Part shown: positions 46,440-54,700 of the stretch, in pieces | Layout of the letters: each line of letters opens with the position of its first letter | Position numbering within the stretch: position 1 is the first letter of the stretch | Source: an uncultured Helicobacteraceae bacterium | GTDB lineage: Bacteria; Campylobacterota; Campylobacteria; Campylobacterales; Helicobacteraceae | NCBI GenBank assembly: GCA_947176375.1 | Contig: CAMWQM010000002.1 | Coordinates: 1-64,000, forward strand | Length of the DNA: 64,000 nucleotides | Reading direction: 5' to 3' | Program-made: the position numbers and the translations under genes | Notes under the pieces: generated by a model | What the model saw: only the letters and a program-made list of their open reading frames with translations | Databases searched by the model: none | Told to the model about the DNA's origin: nothing

Positions 46440-47378
46440 ATGGATTTAAATGTGAAAAATAAAGCTAAAATGCATACAAAATTAGAATCTAAAAGACGAA
46501 AATTCTTAAAAGATTCCATTCTAATGGCTAGTGCATTTGGATTTTTAAGTGTTAATAGTTTGGGTGCGAGTGAGGCAAAAGAAAATAATTTCAAAGGAGA
46601 TAATATGAAAAATCTAACCCCAAAGGCAGAGCAGAATCTTAAAAATATTTTTGGGAAGAATCAAAGTTTAGCTAATAGTGAGCTTTGGCAAACAGATGGC
46701 GAATTTATGAGTAATTATGCCAATTTTGCTTTTGATGAGGTTTTTAGCCAAAGTAGTGATTTGGATTTGCAAGAAAGGATTATGCTAATTCTTGGGAGTT
46801 TGATTAGTGTAGGCGGGGAAGCAGAGTATAAGATAATGCTAGAAGCAGCACTAAATAATGGCATTAGCCCCATTGCAATAAAAGAGATAGTTTATCAAGC
46901 TACGCCCTACATTGGCATTGGCAAGAGTATGGAATTTATTTTAGCGACAAATGAGGTTTTCAAAGCTAAAAATATTTCTTTACCTCTTGCAAATCAAGGC
47001 AAAGTCAAATATGAAAATAGGCAAGAAAATGGGCTAGAGACTCAAAGATCTATCTTTGGAAGTGCGATTGATAAAGGCAATGCTTCTACTCCAGAGGAGC
47101 TAAAACATATTAGAAGCTTTTTAAGTGCAAATTGCTTTGGGGATTATTACACGAGAGGTGGATTGGAGCTAAAATTTAGAGAACTTTTAACTTTTGTATT
47201 TCTCATCTCACTTGGTGGAGTAGAATCTCAAGTTAAAGCTCACATACAGGGCAATTTAAATATGGGACAGAGCCGAAAATCTCTAATTAGTGTAGTAACC
47301 GCTCTAATTCCATACATTGGCTATCCTAGAAGTTTAAATGCCTTAAGTGCGATTGATGAGCTAACGTTTAAAAATTGA
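46440..47378 (+). CDS. Carboxymuconolactone decarboxylase (CMD) family protein, Tat-exported
   Basis: 312 residues. The N-terminus has a twin-arginine signal (SKRRKFLKDSILMASAFGFL), so a folded periplasmic protein is expected. Two CMD repeats follow: LQERIMLILGSLISVGGEAE with EIVYQATPYIGIGKSMEFIL, and ELLTFVFLISLGGVESQVKA then HIQGNLNMGQ. The usual CxxC/His peroxidase-type Cys pair is not seen, so the reaction is uncertain. Expressed from the MerR-type promoter at 46360, with the cupin gene 21 bases downstream. An internal ATG (46606, MKNLTPKAEQ) would give a cytoplasmic form. Confidence 0.88.
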   Translation: MDLNVKNKAKMHTKLESKRRKFLKDSILMASAFGFLSVNSLGASEAKENNFKGDNMKNLTPKAEQNLKNIFGKNQSLANSELWQTDGEFMSNYANFAFDEVFSQSSDLDLQERIMLILGSLISVGGEAEYKIMLEAALNNGISPIAIKEIVYQATPYIGIGKSMEFILATNEVFKAKNISLPLANQGKVKYENRQENGLETQRSIFGSAIDKGNASTPEELKHIRSFLSANCFGDYYTRGGLELKFRELLTFVFLISLGGVESQVKAHIQGNLNMGQSRKSLISVVTALIPYIGYPRSLNALSAIDELTFKN

Positions 47379-47399
47379 AAAAATTCAAAGGAGAAATTT

Positions 47400-47891
47400 A
47401 TGAAAAAGATTGTATTTTTTTTATTTTGTATTTTAATTTTTGGAGGAAATGTAATGGCAGATAGTATTAAGAGTAAGCAAGAAATCATCAAAAAGGAGAA
47501 TCTAAAAAGTATAAAAGGTGATTCTAAAATCTTTAGTGGTGAGGTTAGGGTAACGCTTTTATTTAAAGAGGAAACTTATCGTCCTTTTAGTGCGGGATTA
47601 GTGGAGTTTGAGGCGGGTGTTAGAAGTGCTTGGCATACACATCCAGCAGGACAGAGTCTCATTGTTACAAAAGGAGAGATTTACACAGGCACAGAGGAGG
47701 GAATTACACAGATTGCAAAAGAAGGCGATACTATCCTTTGTCCGCCAAATGTAAAGCATTGGCACGGAGCAGGGCTTAAACAAGGAGGCTCTCATATAGC
47801 CCTAACAGGAATAAAAGATAATAACAATGTCGTGTGGCTAGAGAAATTAAGCGATGAGGAGTATGAGAGGGCAATCAAAGAGGCTAAATAA
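47400..47891 (+). CDS. Secreted cupin-domain protein
   Basis: 163 residues with a signal peptide (MKKIVFFLFCILIFGGNVMA). Cupin motif 1: WHTHPAGQSLIVTKGEIYTG; motif 2: DTILCPPNVKHWHGAG, giving the His/His/Glu/His metal set. Cupin proteins paired with CMD proteins form a frequent stress- or quinone-linked cassette; the substrate is unknown. It shares the promoter at 46360. Confidence 0.88.
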   Translation: MKKIVFFLFCILIFGGNVMADSIKSKQEIIKKENLKSIKGDSKIFSGEVRVTLLFKEETYRPFSAGLVEFEAGVRSAWHTHPAGQSLIVTKGEIYTGTEEGITQIAKEGDTILCPPNVKHWHGAGLKQGGSHIALTGIKDNNNVVWLEKLSDEEYERAIKEAK

Positions 47892-48018
47892 GCCCACTCC
47901 TCTTCTCTCGTCCACATCTTTTTTTCTATCTATTCCTCCCAGCATTCCTTCCTATTAGCCTTTCTTTTTTTATCACATTTCATTTTTTACTCTCTTTTTT
48001 TGTTTTTTTAAAGCACAT

Positions 48019-48039
48019 ATCTTAAAATAATTTTAAGAT
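48019..48039. promoter_or_regulatory. 21-bp perfect A/T palindrome upstream of the merR remnant
   Basis: ATCTTAAAAT, a central A, then ATTTTAAGAT. It lies 26 bases before a TTGAGA and may be an operator or the end signal of the cupin transcript. Confidence 0.4.
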
Positions 48040-48064
48040 AGTTCAAAATGATTTAAATTCATCC

Positions 48065-48095
48065 TTGAGATATACAAACTATAAAGCTTTACAAT
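48065..48095 (+). promoter_or_regulatory. Possible MerR-type promoter: TTGAGA - 19 bp - TACAAT
   Basis: The spacing equals that of the 46360 and 49951 promoters, but the spacer core matches them only partly (9-10 of 19 positions). It lies just before the merR remnant, which would suggest autoregulation. Confidence 0.35.
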
Positions 48096-48110
48096 ATCCT
48101 TTAGATTTTA

Positions 48111-48308
48111 GTGTTAAAGGATAGAGATGAAAATAAGGTGAGATATTTTAGTGAACTTGATATCAAAAAAGCAGCTCTGGTGCATTGTTTGAGACAGACA
48201 GGTATGAGTGCGAAAAATATTAAGTATTTTTTGCTTTTGTGTTTAGAGGGTGAAACTTCCATAAAAGAAAGATTAGAAATATGCCAAAGCAAAAAGATAG
48301 GAAAATAG
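48111..48308 (+). pseudogene. Truncated MerR-family regulator
   Basis: 65 residues from GTG 48111. DENKVRYFSELDIKKAALVH, CLRQTGMSAKNIKYFLLLCL and EGETSIKERLEICQSKK match the region after the helix-turn-helix in MerR proteins (R-Y-tEeDl, a hydrophobic helix, R--Gm-i--I, G--T---R--I). The first about 30 residues with the DNA-binding motif are missing; an in-frame TAG lies 9 bases upstream. As it stands it cannot bind DNA in the normal way. Confidence 0.7.
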
Positions 48309-49384
48309 TAGCAAAATATAGAAAAATGAAAAAGTAAACAGGCAATAGGAGTTTAAATTTATTTGTAATATCAGCTAGATAGAGCATTATTAGCTTTTTG
48401 GGGTTTATAAAATTGTGATTAAAATTTGTGATTGATTTTAGATTTTATTTTTGAGGTTAGAATTATTTTAGATTCTAACTTTGAAAAAATTAGCAAATGA
48501 AAATAAAATGTATCATTAATATTATTTGTCTGCTATAGAATCTGTAGGAAGAGATGATGAATTTAAAATTATAATAGGCGTATCTTTGGAAGAGGTAGAA
48601 GAGATTACAAATATCCTCTGTAAAAAGAAGCGATAATTATGTATTTAGATTGTGCTAAAGTTTTATTATTTTCTCGTGTGGAATCGCTATCGCATTTATT
48701 ACTTCAAAGCAATGATAGAATATATTTATTTAAGTATTTTAATAATTAAAATATACAGAATCTATTTTAGAAATTTTACATTCATATCCTATTATTTGTG
48801 AGATTTCTCCACCACTATCTACAGATTTATTTTGCTTATCTAACTCATTAAACCAAATAAAGATAGGAAATATTTATTAAAATACTTAGAAAATCTCTGT
48901 AAAGAAATCTTATCAATCTATAAAAAATAAACTGAATAAGCTATGATTAAAATAAATACTTATTTGCCTGATGATTAGCTAGAAATAATTGATTCTATAA
49001 TATTAAAAGCATAAAAGCAAAAAAAGGCTAATAGAAAAATTTGATGATTCCAAATTTAAATGAATATATAATTAATGATGAATATCAAACTCTAAAGAAG
49101 CTATGTAATAGTTTGATAAAAAAGTATTTTAAATGATTAGAATATTTTTTATTATTTGTTTAGCTATCGTTGTATCATTATCTCAAACTTTTTAGATTCT
49201 AATTATAGTGGGAATCTTAATAGCAATCTAATTTAAAAACTAGTTTTATAAAATTGTAAAACTACAAAATCATATACTAACTTGCAGCTCTCTATCAAAA
49301 AATATTTAAAAATTGTCTTAAGTCAATAAAGCTAAATTTATGGACGCTAATATTAGGCTTTCAAATACAGCACAAAGGATAAAA
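48309..49384. other. Gene-free decayed stretch
   Basis: Plus-strand remnants such as FKIIIGVSLEEVEEITNILC (about 48562-48621) and YIINDEYQTLKKLCNSLIKK (about 49066-49125, followed by a stop) show former coding sequence. I cannot name it. There are stops in every frame. Confidence 0.45.
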
Positions 49385-49838
49385 ATGTATTATATTATTG
49401 CTTTTTGTATGGGTATAGCCATCGCATTGCAGTCCCCTATCAACGCACTTTTAGGCAAGTCACTTCAAAGTCCACCTTTAATACCTGCTTTAATATCCTT
49501 TATGATTGGCACAATCTGCCTTTTGATATTATCTTATTTTAGTGGGGTATTGAATATTTCTGTATTTAAAAATCTCGTTTCAGAACCTTTATGGAAGCTT
49601 TCAGGTGGAGTTTTGGGGGCATTTATGGTATTTGGCACGATTTTGCTTGCCCCAAAAATTGGGCTTGTTAATATGTTTTTGATTATGATTATCTCGCAGC
49701 TCCTAACCTCACTCTTGCTAGATAGTATAGGAGCATTTGGGCTTAGCCGCAAAGCCTATAAATTTGTATAAAATTATTGGGTTTTGCGTAATGATTATCG
49801 GGCTTTTTATATTTTTTTATAAAGATATTAGGAGCTAG
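49385..49838 (+). pseudogene. DMT-type transporter (DUF606/YdcZ) with a C-terminal frameshift
   Basis: From ATG 49385 (AAAGGA just upstream) it encodes MYYIIAFCMGIAIALQSPIN, PALISFMIGTICLLIL, GGVLGAFMVFGTILLAPKIG and LLLDSIGAFGLSRKAYKFV, then TAA at 49769-49771. The +1 frame continues directly as KIIGFCVMIIGLFIFFYKD to a TAG at 49836, which supplies the missing last membrane helix of the family. So one base has been gained or lost near 49768. It may still insert in the membrane, but without its last helix. Confidence 0.75.
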
Positions 49839-49950
49839 GAGTTTTTTTAGATTCTATTGGCATTTTGCCCTCATCTTTTTTTAATAGGTTGGATTTAACT
49901 ATTTGATATTAGAATCTTAAAAGAATAAAATTTTAGATTCCATTTTAGAC

Positions 49951-49981
49951 TTGACAAACATTTGGTGTAAAGTTTGATAAT
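49951..49981 (+). promoter_or_regulatory. MerR-type promoter: TTGACA - 19 bp - GATAAT
   Basis: TTGACA (49951-49956), a 19-base spacer, GATAAT (49976-49981). The spacer agrees with that of the 46360 promoter at 13 of 19 positions, including TTxGTGTxA. It is placed before the 50014 gene. Confidence 0.65.
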
Positions 49982-50013
49982 ATCTTTTTTAAATTTTCAA
50001 ACCACAAAGAGAG

Positions 50014-50370
50014 ATGATGAAAGAGATAAAATTAATGTTATTTGTGCTATTTATGTTTTTTGGATTGCAAGGAATCGCAATAGCAGAGGTAAAAGGTGAT
50101 AATTGGTATAAAAGTGCCAAAGTTAGCACCCAAAAAGTAAGTTTCAAAACGCAGTATGGAGGCAAGGTAGTAGGGAATCTTTTTATCCCAAAAGATTTGG
50201 TAGAAAGCGAAAATAGCAAAGATGATATAGCCAAGATGACGCAAATGCAAGCTAGCTTTACAGAGAAAATAATAAGGCAAAAAAAAGATGAGTGGTTTTG
50301 GTTTCACAAGCGATTTAAGGCAAAATATGATTATATTTATAAGCAAAAACCAACAGAATCTATAAAATAG
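50014..50370 (+). pseudogene. Chimera: start of a secreted alpha/beta hydrolase joined to the tail of a lipid A acyltransferase
   Basis: 118 residues. The N-terminus is a signal peptide (MMKEIKLMLFVLFMFFGLQG) followed by KVSFKTQYGGKVVGNLFIPK, as at the start of secreted alpha/beta hydrolases. After about residue 65 the sequence changes to DIAKMTQMQASFTEKIIRQK then DEWFWFHKRFKAK, which resembles the C-terminal end of LpxL/HtrB acyltransferases. The join is near 50200-50225. Neither half contains its catalytic residues (no Gly-x-Ser-x-Gly, no HxxxxD), so it is probably non-functional. It has the MerR-type promoter. Confidence 0.65.
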
Positions 50371-50394
50371 ATTCTAAGATTTTGACTTTTGTCA

Positions 50395-50724
50395 TTGTAA
50401 ATAAGATTTTCATCGTCATTACTAAAGAAACTTCGCTGCTAGCAGCTCGTTTTGCAAGCAACGCAGTTGTGAATTTGAGAGATTTTGGCTTCATCGTTAT
50501 TGCGAGCGTGAGCGAAGCAATCCACAAAATTAACTTTATTTTTAAAGATTCTCTTTTTTAGAATCTCTTTATTTGGTTTAATCCTATTTAGATTCTTTGT
50601 ATTTTCTTTTTGCAAGGGGGGGGGCAAGGGGGCTTGAATTAGCAAGCTCGCTCCCTTTCCCCTTGCACCCCCAAACCCCGACGACGCTAGAAGGTGCGTT
50701 CCGCACACCAATTCCATTTATTTG
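50395..50724. repeat. Dispersed-repeat-like intergenic region with a G9 tract
   Basis: Contains ATTGCGAGCGTGAGCGAAGC then AATCCACAAAAT (about 50498-50529), GTCATTACTAAAGAAACTTC near 50416, and a G-rich part (G9 at 50616-50624; CTCCCTTTCCCCTTGC near 50651). The composition is unlike the neighbours. Such units recur in many Helicobacter genomes in my general knowledge; copy number here is untested. The minus-strand frame 50439-50717 through it does not look like a protein gene. Confidence 0.55.
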
Positions 50725-51168
50725 TTATGATTCAATAGTTTTTATTTCAGATTCTGTGAGACTATAGAGTTTATACACTAAACAATCAATTTGCGATTCT
50801 AGTTTGCTTGTGTCAAGGGTGGAATCTTTGGCTTTAGATTCTAAAATATCATCGACTAAGGCGATGATTCTATCGGCAATTTTTTGGTTTGATTTGGTGA
50901 TTTTTGGGATAGGGAGCTTTTCGATATATTGTTTTATCCACCGAAATGCTCCATCTCCCAAATTTGAAGCAATTTGTCGCATATAAAAATAAATCAACTT
51001 TGAGTTTAAAATCGCGCATAAATATGTATCATCTCGTGGGATAAAATAGCAAGTTTGATTAATATAAAATCCTTGTGCATCATAAGTAAAGCAAGGCGTG
51101 TTTGTCATCTCTGCCCAGATAATCTTACCTTGATATTGCATATTAGAATCCCGCACAAAAGATTCCAA
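50725..51168 (-). CDS. Target-recognition module 3 of the type IIG locus (needs frame change to be read)
   Basis: 147 codons, nominal TTG start without a ribosome-binding site. It holds a TaqI-like C-terminal specificity module: QGKIIWAEMTNTPCF, LCAILNSKLIYFYMRQIASN, FRWIKQYIEKLPIPKITKS and the closing LESQIDCLVYKLYSLTESEI. The frame is open upstream through the (GA)8 tract (TEIIENLYYLLES). Losing one GA, or gaining two, joins it to module 2. Alone it is unlikely to be translated. Confidence 0.7.
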   Translation of the reverse strand: MESFVRDSNMQYQGKIIWAEMTNTPCFTYDAQGFYINQTCYFIPRDDTYLCAILNSKLIYFYMRQIASNLGDGAFRWIKQYIEKLPIPKITKSNQKIADRIIALVDDILESKAKDSTLDTSKLESQIDCLVYKLYSLTESEIKTIES

Positions 51169-51188
51169 TAAATAATAAAGATTCTCAA

Positions 51189-51746
51189 TTATTTCTGTTC
51201 TCTCTCTCTCTCTCTTGTTGAAAATTCAGATTCAATTAAGTTTATCTCATTTTCATTCAATCCATAGGCTTGATAAATCAAGGAATCAAGGTGAGTTTCT
51301 AAATCGGCTATGCTAGAGTTAGAATCTGCTTCTTTAGATTCTAAAATCTCACTTGCAAGATTTTCAATCTCTTTTAAAAGTGTAGAATCTATTTTATGAG
51401 TTTCTACCACAGGTAGTTTTTCTACAAAGATTTTGCTCATAGATAAACCATCTGCTCCAAGTGTGCTACAAATTTGCTTTAAATACCAAAAACTCATTTT
51501 TGAAGCAAGGACGGCGTTAAGATATTCTAGATTCTCACCCTTAATCATAAAAGCAGTTTTGTCTAAAAAATAACCCATTTTATCAAGCATAAAATTCACA
51601 CCTTGTGTTGTTTCGGGATAAATAATTTTAGATTCATACCGATAGCTTGGTATTTTAAGTCCCTCACAGAATTTAAAGGTTTCTTTTAACTCTAATTCAA
51701 AATTTTCACAAAGCAACTTCACTAAAACAATAAGTTGAGATTCCAC
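51189..51746 (-). CDS. Target-recognition module 2 of the type IIG locus (fused when the G tract is 10)
   Basis: 185 codons, nominal GTG start without a ribosome-binding site. The module contains KIPSYRYESKIIYPETTQG, LNAVLASKMSFWYLKQICST, MSKIFVEKLPVVET and LETHLDSLIYQAYGLNENEI, alignable with modules 1 and 3. With one added G at 51785-51793 the main gene reads ...GGGAEQYSLAYLLLAC into this frame without a stop. It ends RERERE-QK inside/after the (GA)8 tract. Confidence 0.75.
   Translation of the reverse strand: MESQLIVLVKLLCENFELELKETFKFCEGLKIPSYRYESKIIYPETTQGVNFMLDKMGYFLDKTAFMIKGENLEYLNAVLASKMSFWYLKQICSTLGADGLSMSKIFVEKLPVVETHKIDSTLLKEIENLASEILESKEADSNSSIADLETHLDSLIYQAYGLNENEINLIESEFSTREREREQK
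51199..51214 (-). repeat. (GA)8 dinucleotide tract (TC8 on plus)
   Basis: Eight GA units on the coding strand near the end of module 2. A change of -1 or +2 units places module 3 in frame; the tract is the likely second switch. Confidence 0.85.
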
Positions 51747-51766
51747 ACAGGCAAGGAGCAGGTAAG

Positions 51767-54700
51767 CTAAACTATATTGTTCTGCCCCCCCCCATTACTT
51801 ATTAGCTCTATTTCCTCATTGCTTAAGCCATAGAGGGAGAAAACCATAGAATCTAGCTTGGATTCTAAAGAATCAAGGCGAGATTCTAAATCTTGCAATT
51901 CTTCTTTATTATTAGAATCTTTTTCTTCTCGCAAAAAAGGGTTTATCCCCTCCACGCTCCCCTTAGCCCCAAAAAAGACACCGCTTTTTTGGCAATCAAG
52001 GGGAGAGCCTCGCTTATTCGCTTCTAGCTCTAATCGTGCGGAGGCACTACTGCCTCCTTTTTCCACGATTTCCGCACCACGAAGCGAGCGAGTATTTTTG
52101 TTGCCCTTAGCTCCTAAAGACTTTTTGCACTCTATAATCTCTCGCATGATTGCTATAAATTCTACTTCTTGGCTTTGAGTAATTTTTGGGATTGGGAGAT
52201 TTTCTAAAAAGGCTTTCTTGTAGCGATAGCCACTTTCTCCTAATCCCCCTCCTGCATAAAATTCCTTAAAGGCAAAAGTGCAAAGTTTAGAATGTAAAAG
52301 CCCTAAGAGGTATTCTAAACTCGCTTGCATTTTGTCATATTGAGGGCTTTTGCCCGAAATATCTTTTTTAGAATCATTAAGAGATTCTTCGCTTTTTTGC
52401 GAAAGCTCAGAATGACAATTTGCTGTTAAAATAAAGCTTGTCGCTTCTGCATAGAAATGTCCAAACTTAAACTCACCATTGTCTAAATAAAATTGTGGTT
52501 CTCTAACGATTTCACTATATACGATTTTAGGTTTGGCAAATTCATTATAATATGCAATGTTATCCTGCGTTTCAAACCATTTGTTGCTTGTTTTCTTTCT
52601 GCAACCTTTTTCACCACTTTGTGCTATGCGTGGCATAAAAGATTCTAAATAGCTTTTTACTGCTGGATACTCATCAATATCAAGTTTTAAGGCGGGAAAA
52701 GTGCCTATTATCCACAATCCCGCCCATTCATAGCTATATCGCTTAATGTCTCTCCCACGCAAAATCGGCTTGATGAGCTGTGCTGTCCTTGCCCTCTCGT
52801 TCTCATCTTTGCAAGCTTTTAGTATCTCCTCTCTTTTTGCTGTATCAATAATAAAGGCTTCATTGTAGCCTGTCAAGATTCCACGATAAATGTTTATATC
52901 CCAATCCTTTAGCGGTGTGCCAATAGATTCTATTTTTGCTTTCAAGGCTGCAACCTCTGGACTTGTGAAAATAAAGGAATCCGTGCTTAGGGAATCTTGG
53001 GGGATTTGAGTAAGCTCTAAGCTCTCCTCTAAAGGTTTGTTTTCTTTGGGATTATAATCCTTTGGATTTGCATAGTTTAAGCTGTGGCTTGCATCGGCTT
53101 TTACCTTATGAAATTCTAAAATACTCGTATCCACCATGGCGGATTCAAAAACTTTCACACCATTTAAATCAAGATAGGTATTTATTTGCGTATTTTTAAG
53201 CAAAAATTCTCGCAAAGGCTCACCATAAGCAGCCCTGCACCATTTATTAGAGGTGATGAAGCTTAAAGTTCCATTTGGTGATAAAATCTTGTAGCCTTGC
53301 TCATAAAAGTAAGTGTAAATATCACTCGTTCCCTTGTAAATACTAAAAGTTTTTTGGAGTTGAGGCTTTAAGTGTTTGATTTCTTCTTGCCTAATATACG
53401 GCGGATTCCCAATCACCAAATCAAAGCCCAAAAAGTCTCCATTATTATCTAGCACTTCGGGGAATGCAAATCGCCATTCAAAGGGTTTATTAGATTCTAG
53501 GTTAAAAATGCTTTCGTATTCCTTTTTTAGCGCATCAAATTCCTTTTGTGCAACTTTCGTATCAAACTCACCAACAAACAATCTTTGCTGCACATAGAGG
53601 CTCAAATCATTATCGTCTTTTGCAAGATAGTTTCCATATTTCTTAGAATATTCCTCGCATTTTATATCAAAGCTCTTGATTTCTTTTTTGAATTTATCTT
53701 TGAAGCAAAAAATCTTAAAGGCTTGAAGCAAGTCTTTGATTTGTTCATCGATTTGGAGTTTGTCTTGATAGAATCCCTCTTTGTAGTTTTGCACAACTCG
53801 CTTATAGTCTTGCATTTTTGTACCAATATTAGGATAGTGCGCAAGATTTGCTTGAATGTCAAAGTAGCTCACTAGGCTATTCCCGTCTTTAATGTTAATA
53901 TCAATATTGGGTAAAGTTTGGAGTTTGTGAATCTTAGAATCCTCATCTTTGGCAAAATTCAGATAATAGCTATTTTTAAGCAGCTCTATCCAAAGACGAA
54001 GGCGACAGATATTCACAGAGTTAGGATTAATATCCACGCCAAAGAGATTGTTTTCTATGATAGATTTTTTTAGAGCAAAGAGTTCTTTTTGGATTTGATG
54101 ATTTTTATTTTCTTTTTTGGGTCGTTTGTAGGAAAAGACTTCTCCTGCACTATCTTTGATAAAAAGCTCATCATTTATAAGGCTAACTTCACAATCACTT
54201 AAAAATAATCCTAAATAATGATGAATATAAATAAGCTCATTAAGTGTTGAAACAAGAAAATGTCCACTGCCTACGGCTGGATCGCAGATTCTAATAGAAT
54301 CTAGCAAATTTTTGTAACTCTCTTTAATCTCTTGGCTTTTGTCTCTATTTGAACGGATTTGTGCTTGGATTTCTTCTGCTATATTATCTAGATTTTTGGC
54401 ATTCCAATCGGGATTTAAAGTATTAAATTTTGCTAAAACAATTTTATTTAGAGATTCTTTACACATATAGCTTGTAATAAAGCTAGGTGTATAAAAGCTC
54501 CCCTCTTTATATCCATTTAGTTTCTCAAAAACAAGCCCTAAGACAGAAGAGTTTATTAAAGGCTTCTGCTCTAAATGGGGAGGAGTATTAGTAAGAGAAT
54601 CTATGCTAGATTCTACTTTTAAATCCCCCTCTATCACACCAAAATCAAAGGCATCTAAAAACTCAAAAAGATAATAAAGCCATTTTTGCTTACCTTGTTT

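Noticed and set aside
50439-50717. 92-codon minus-strand frame with a C9-encoded proline run, a possible fourth specificity module or antigen
   Set aside because: It has no module motifs, no ribosome-binding site, and its residues are translations of repeat-like DNA.
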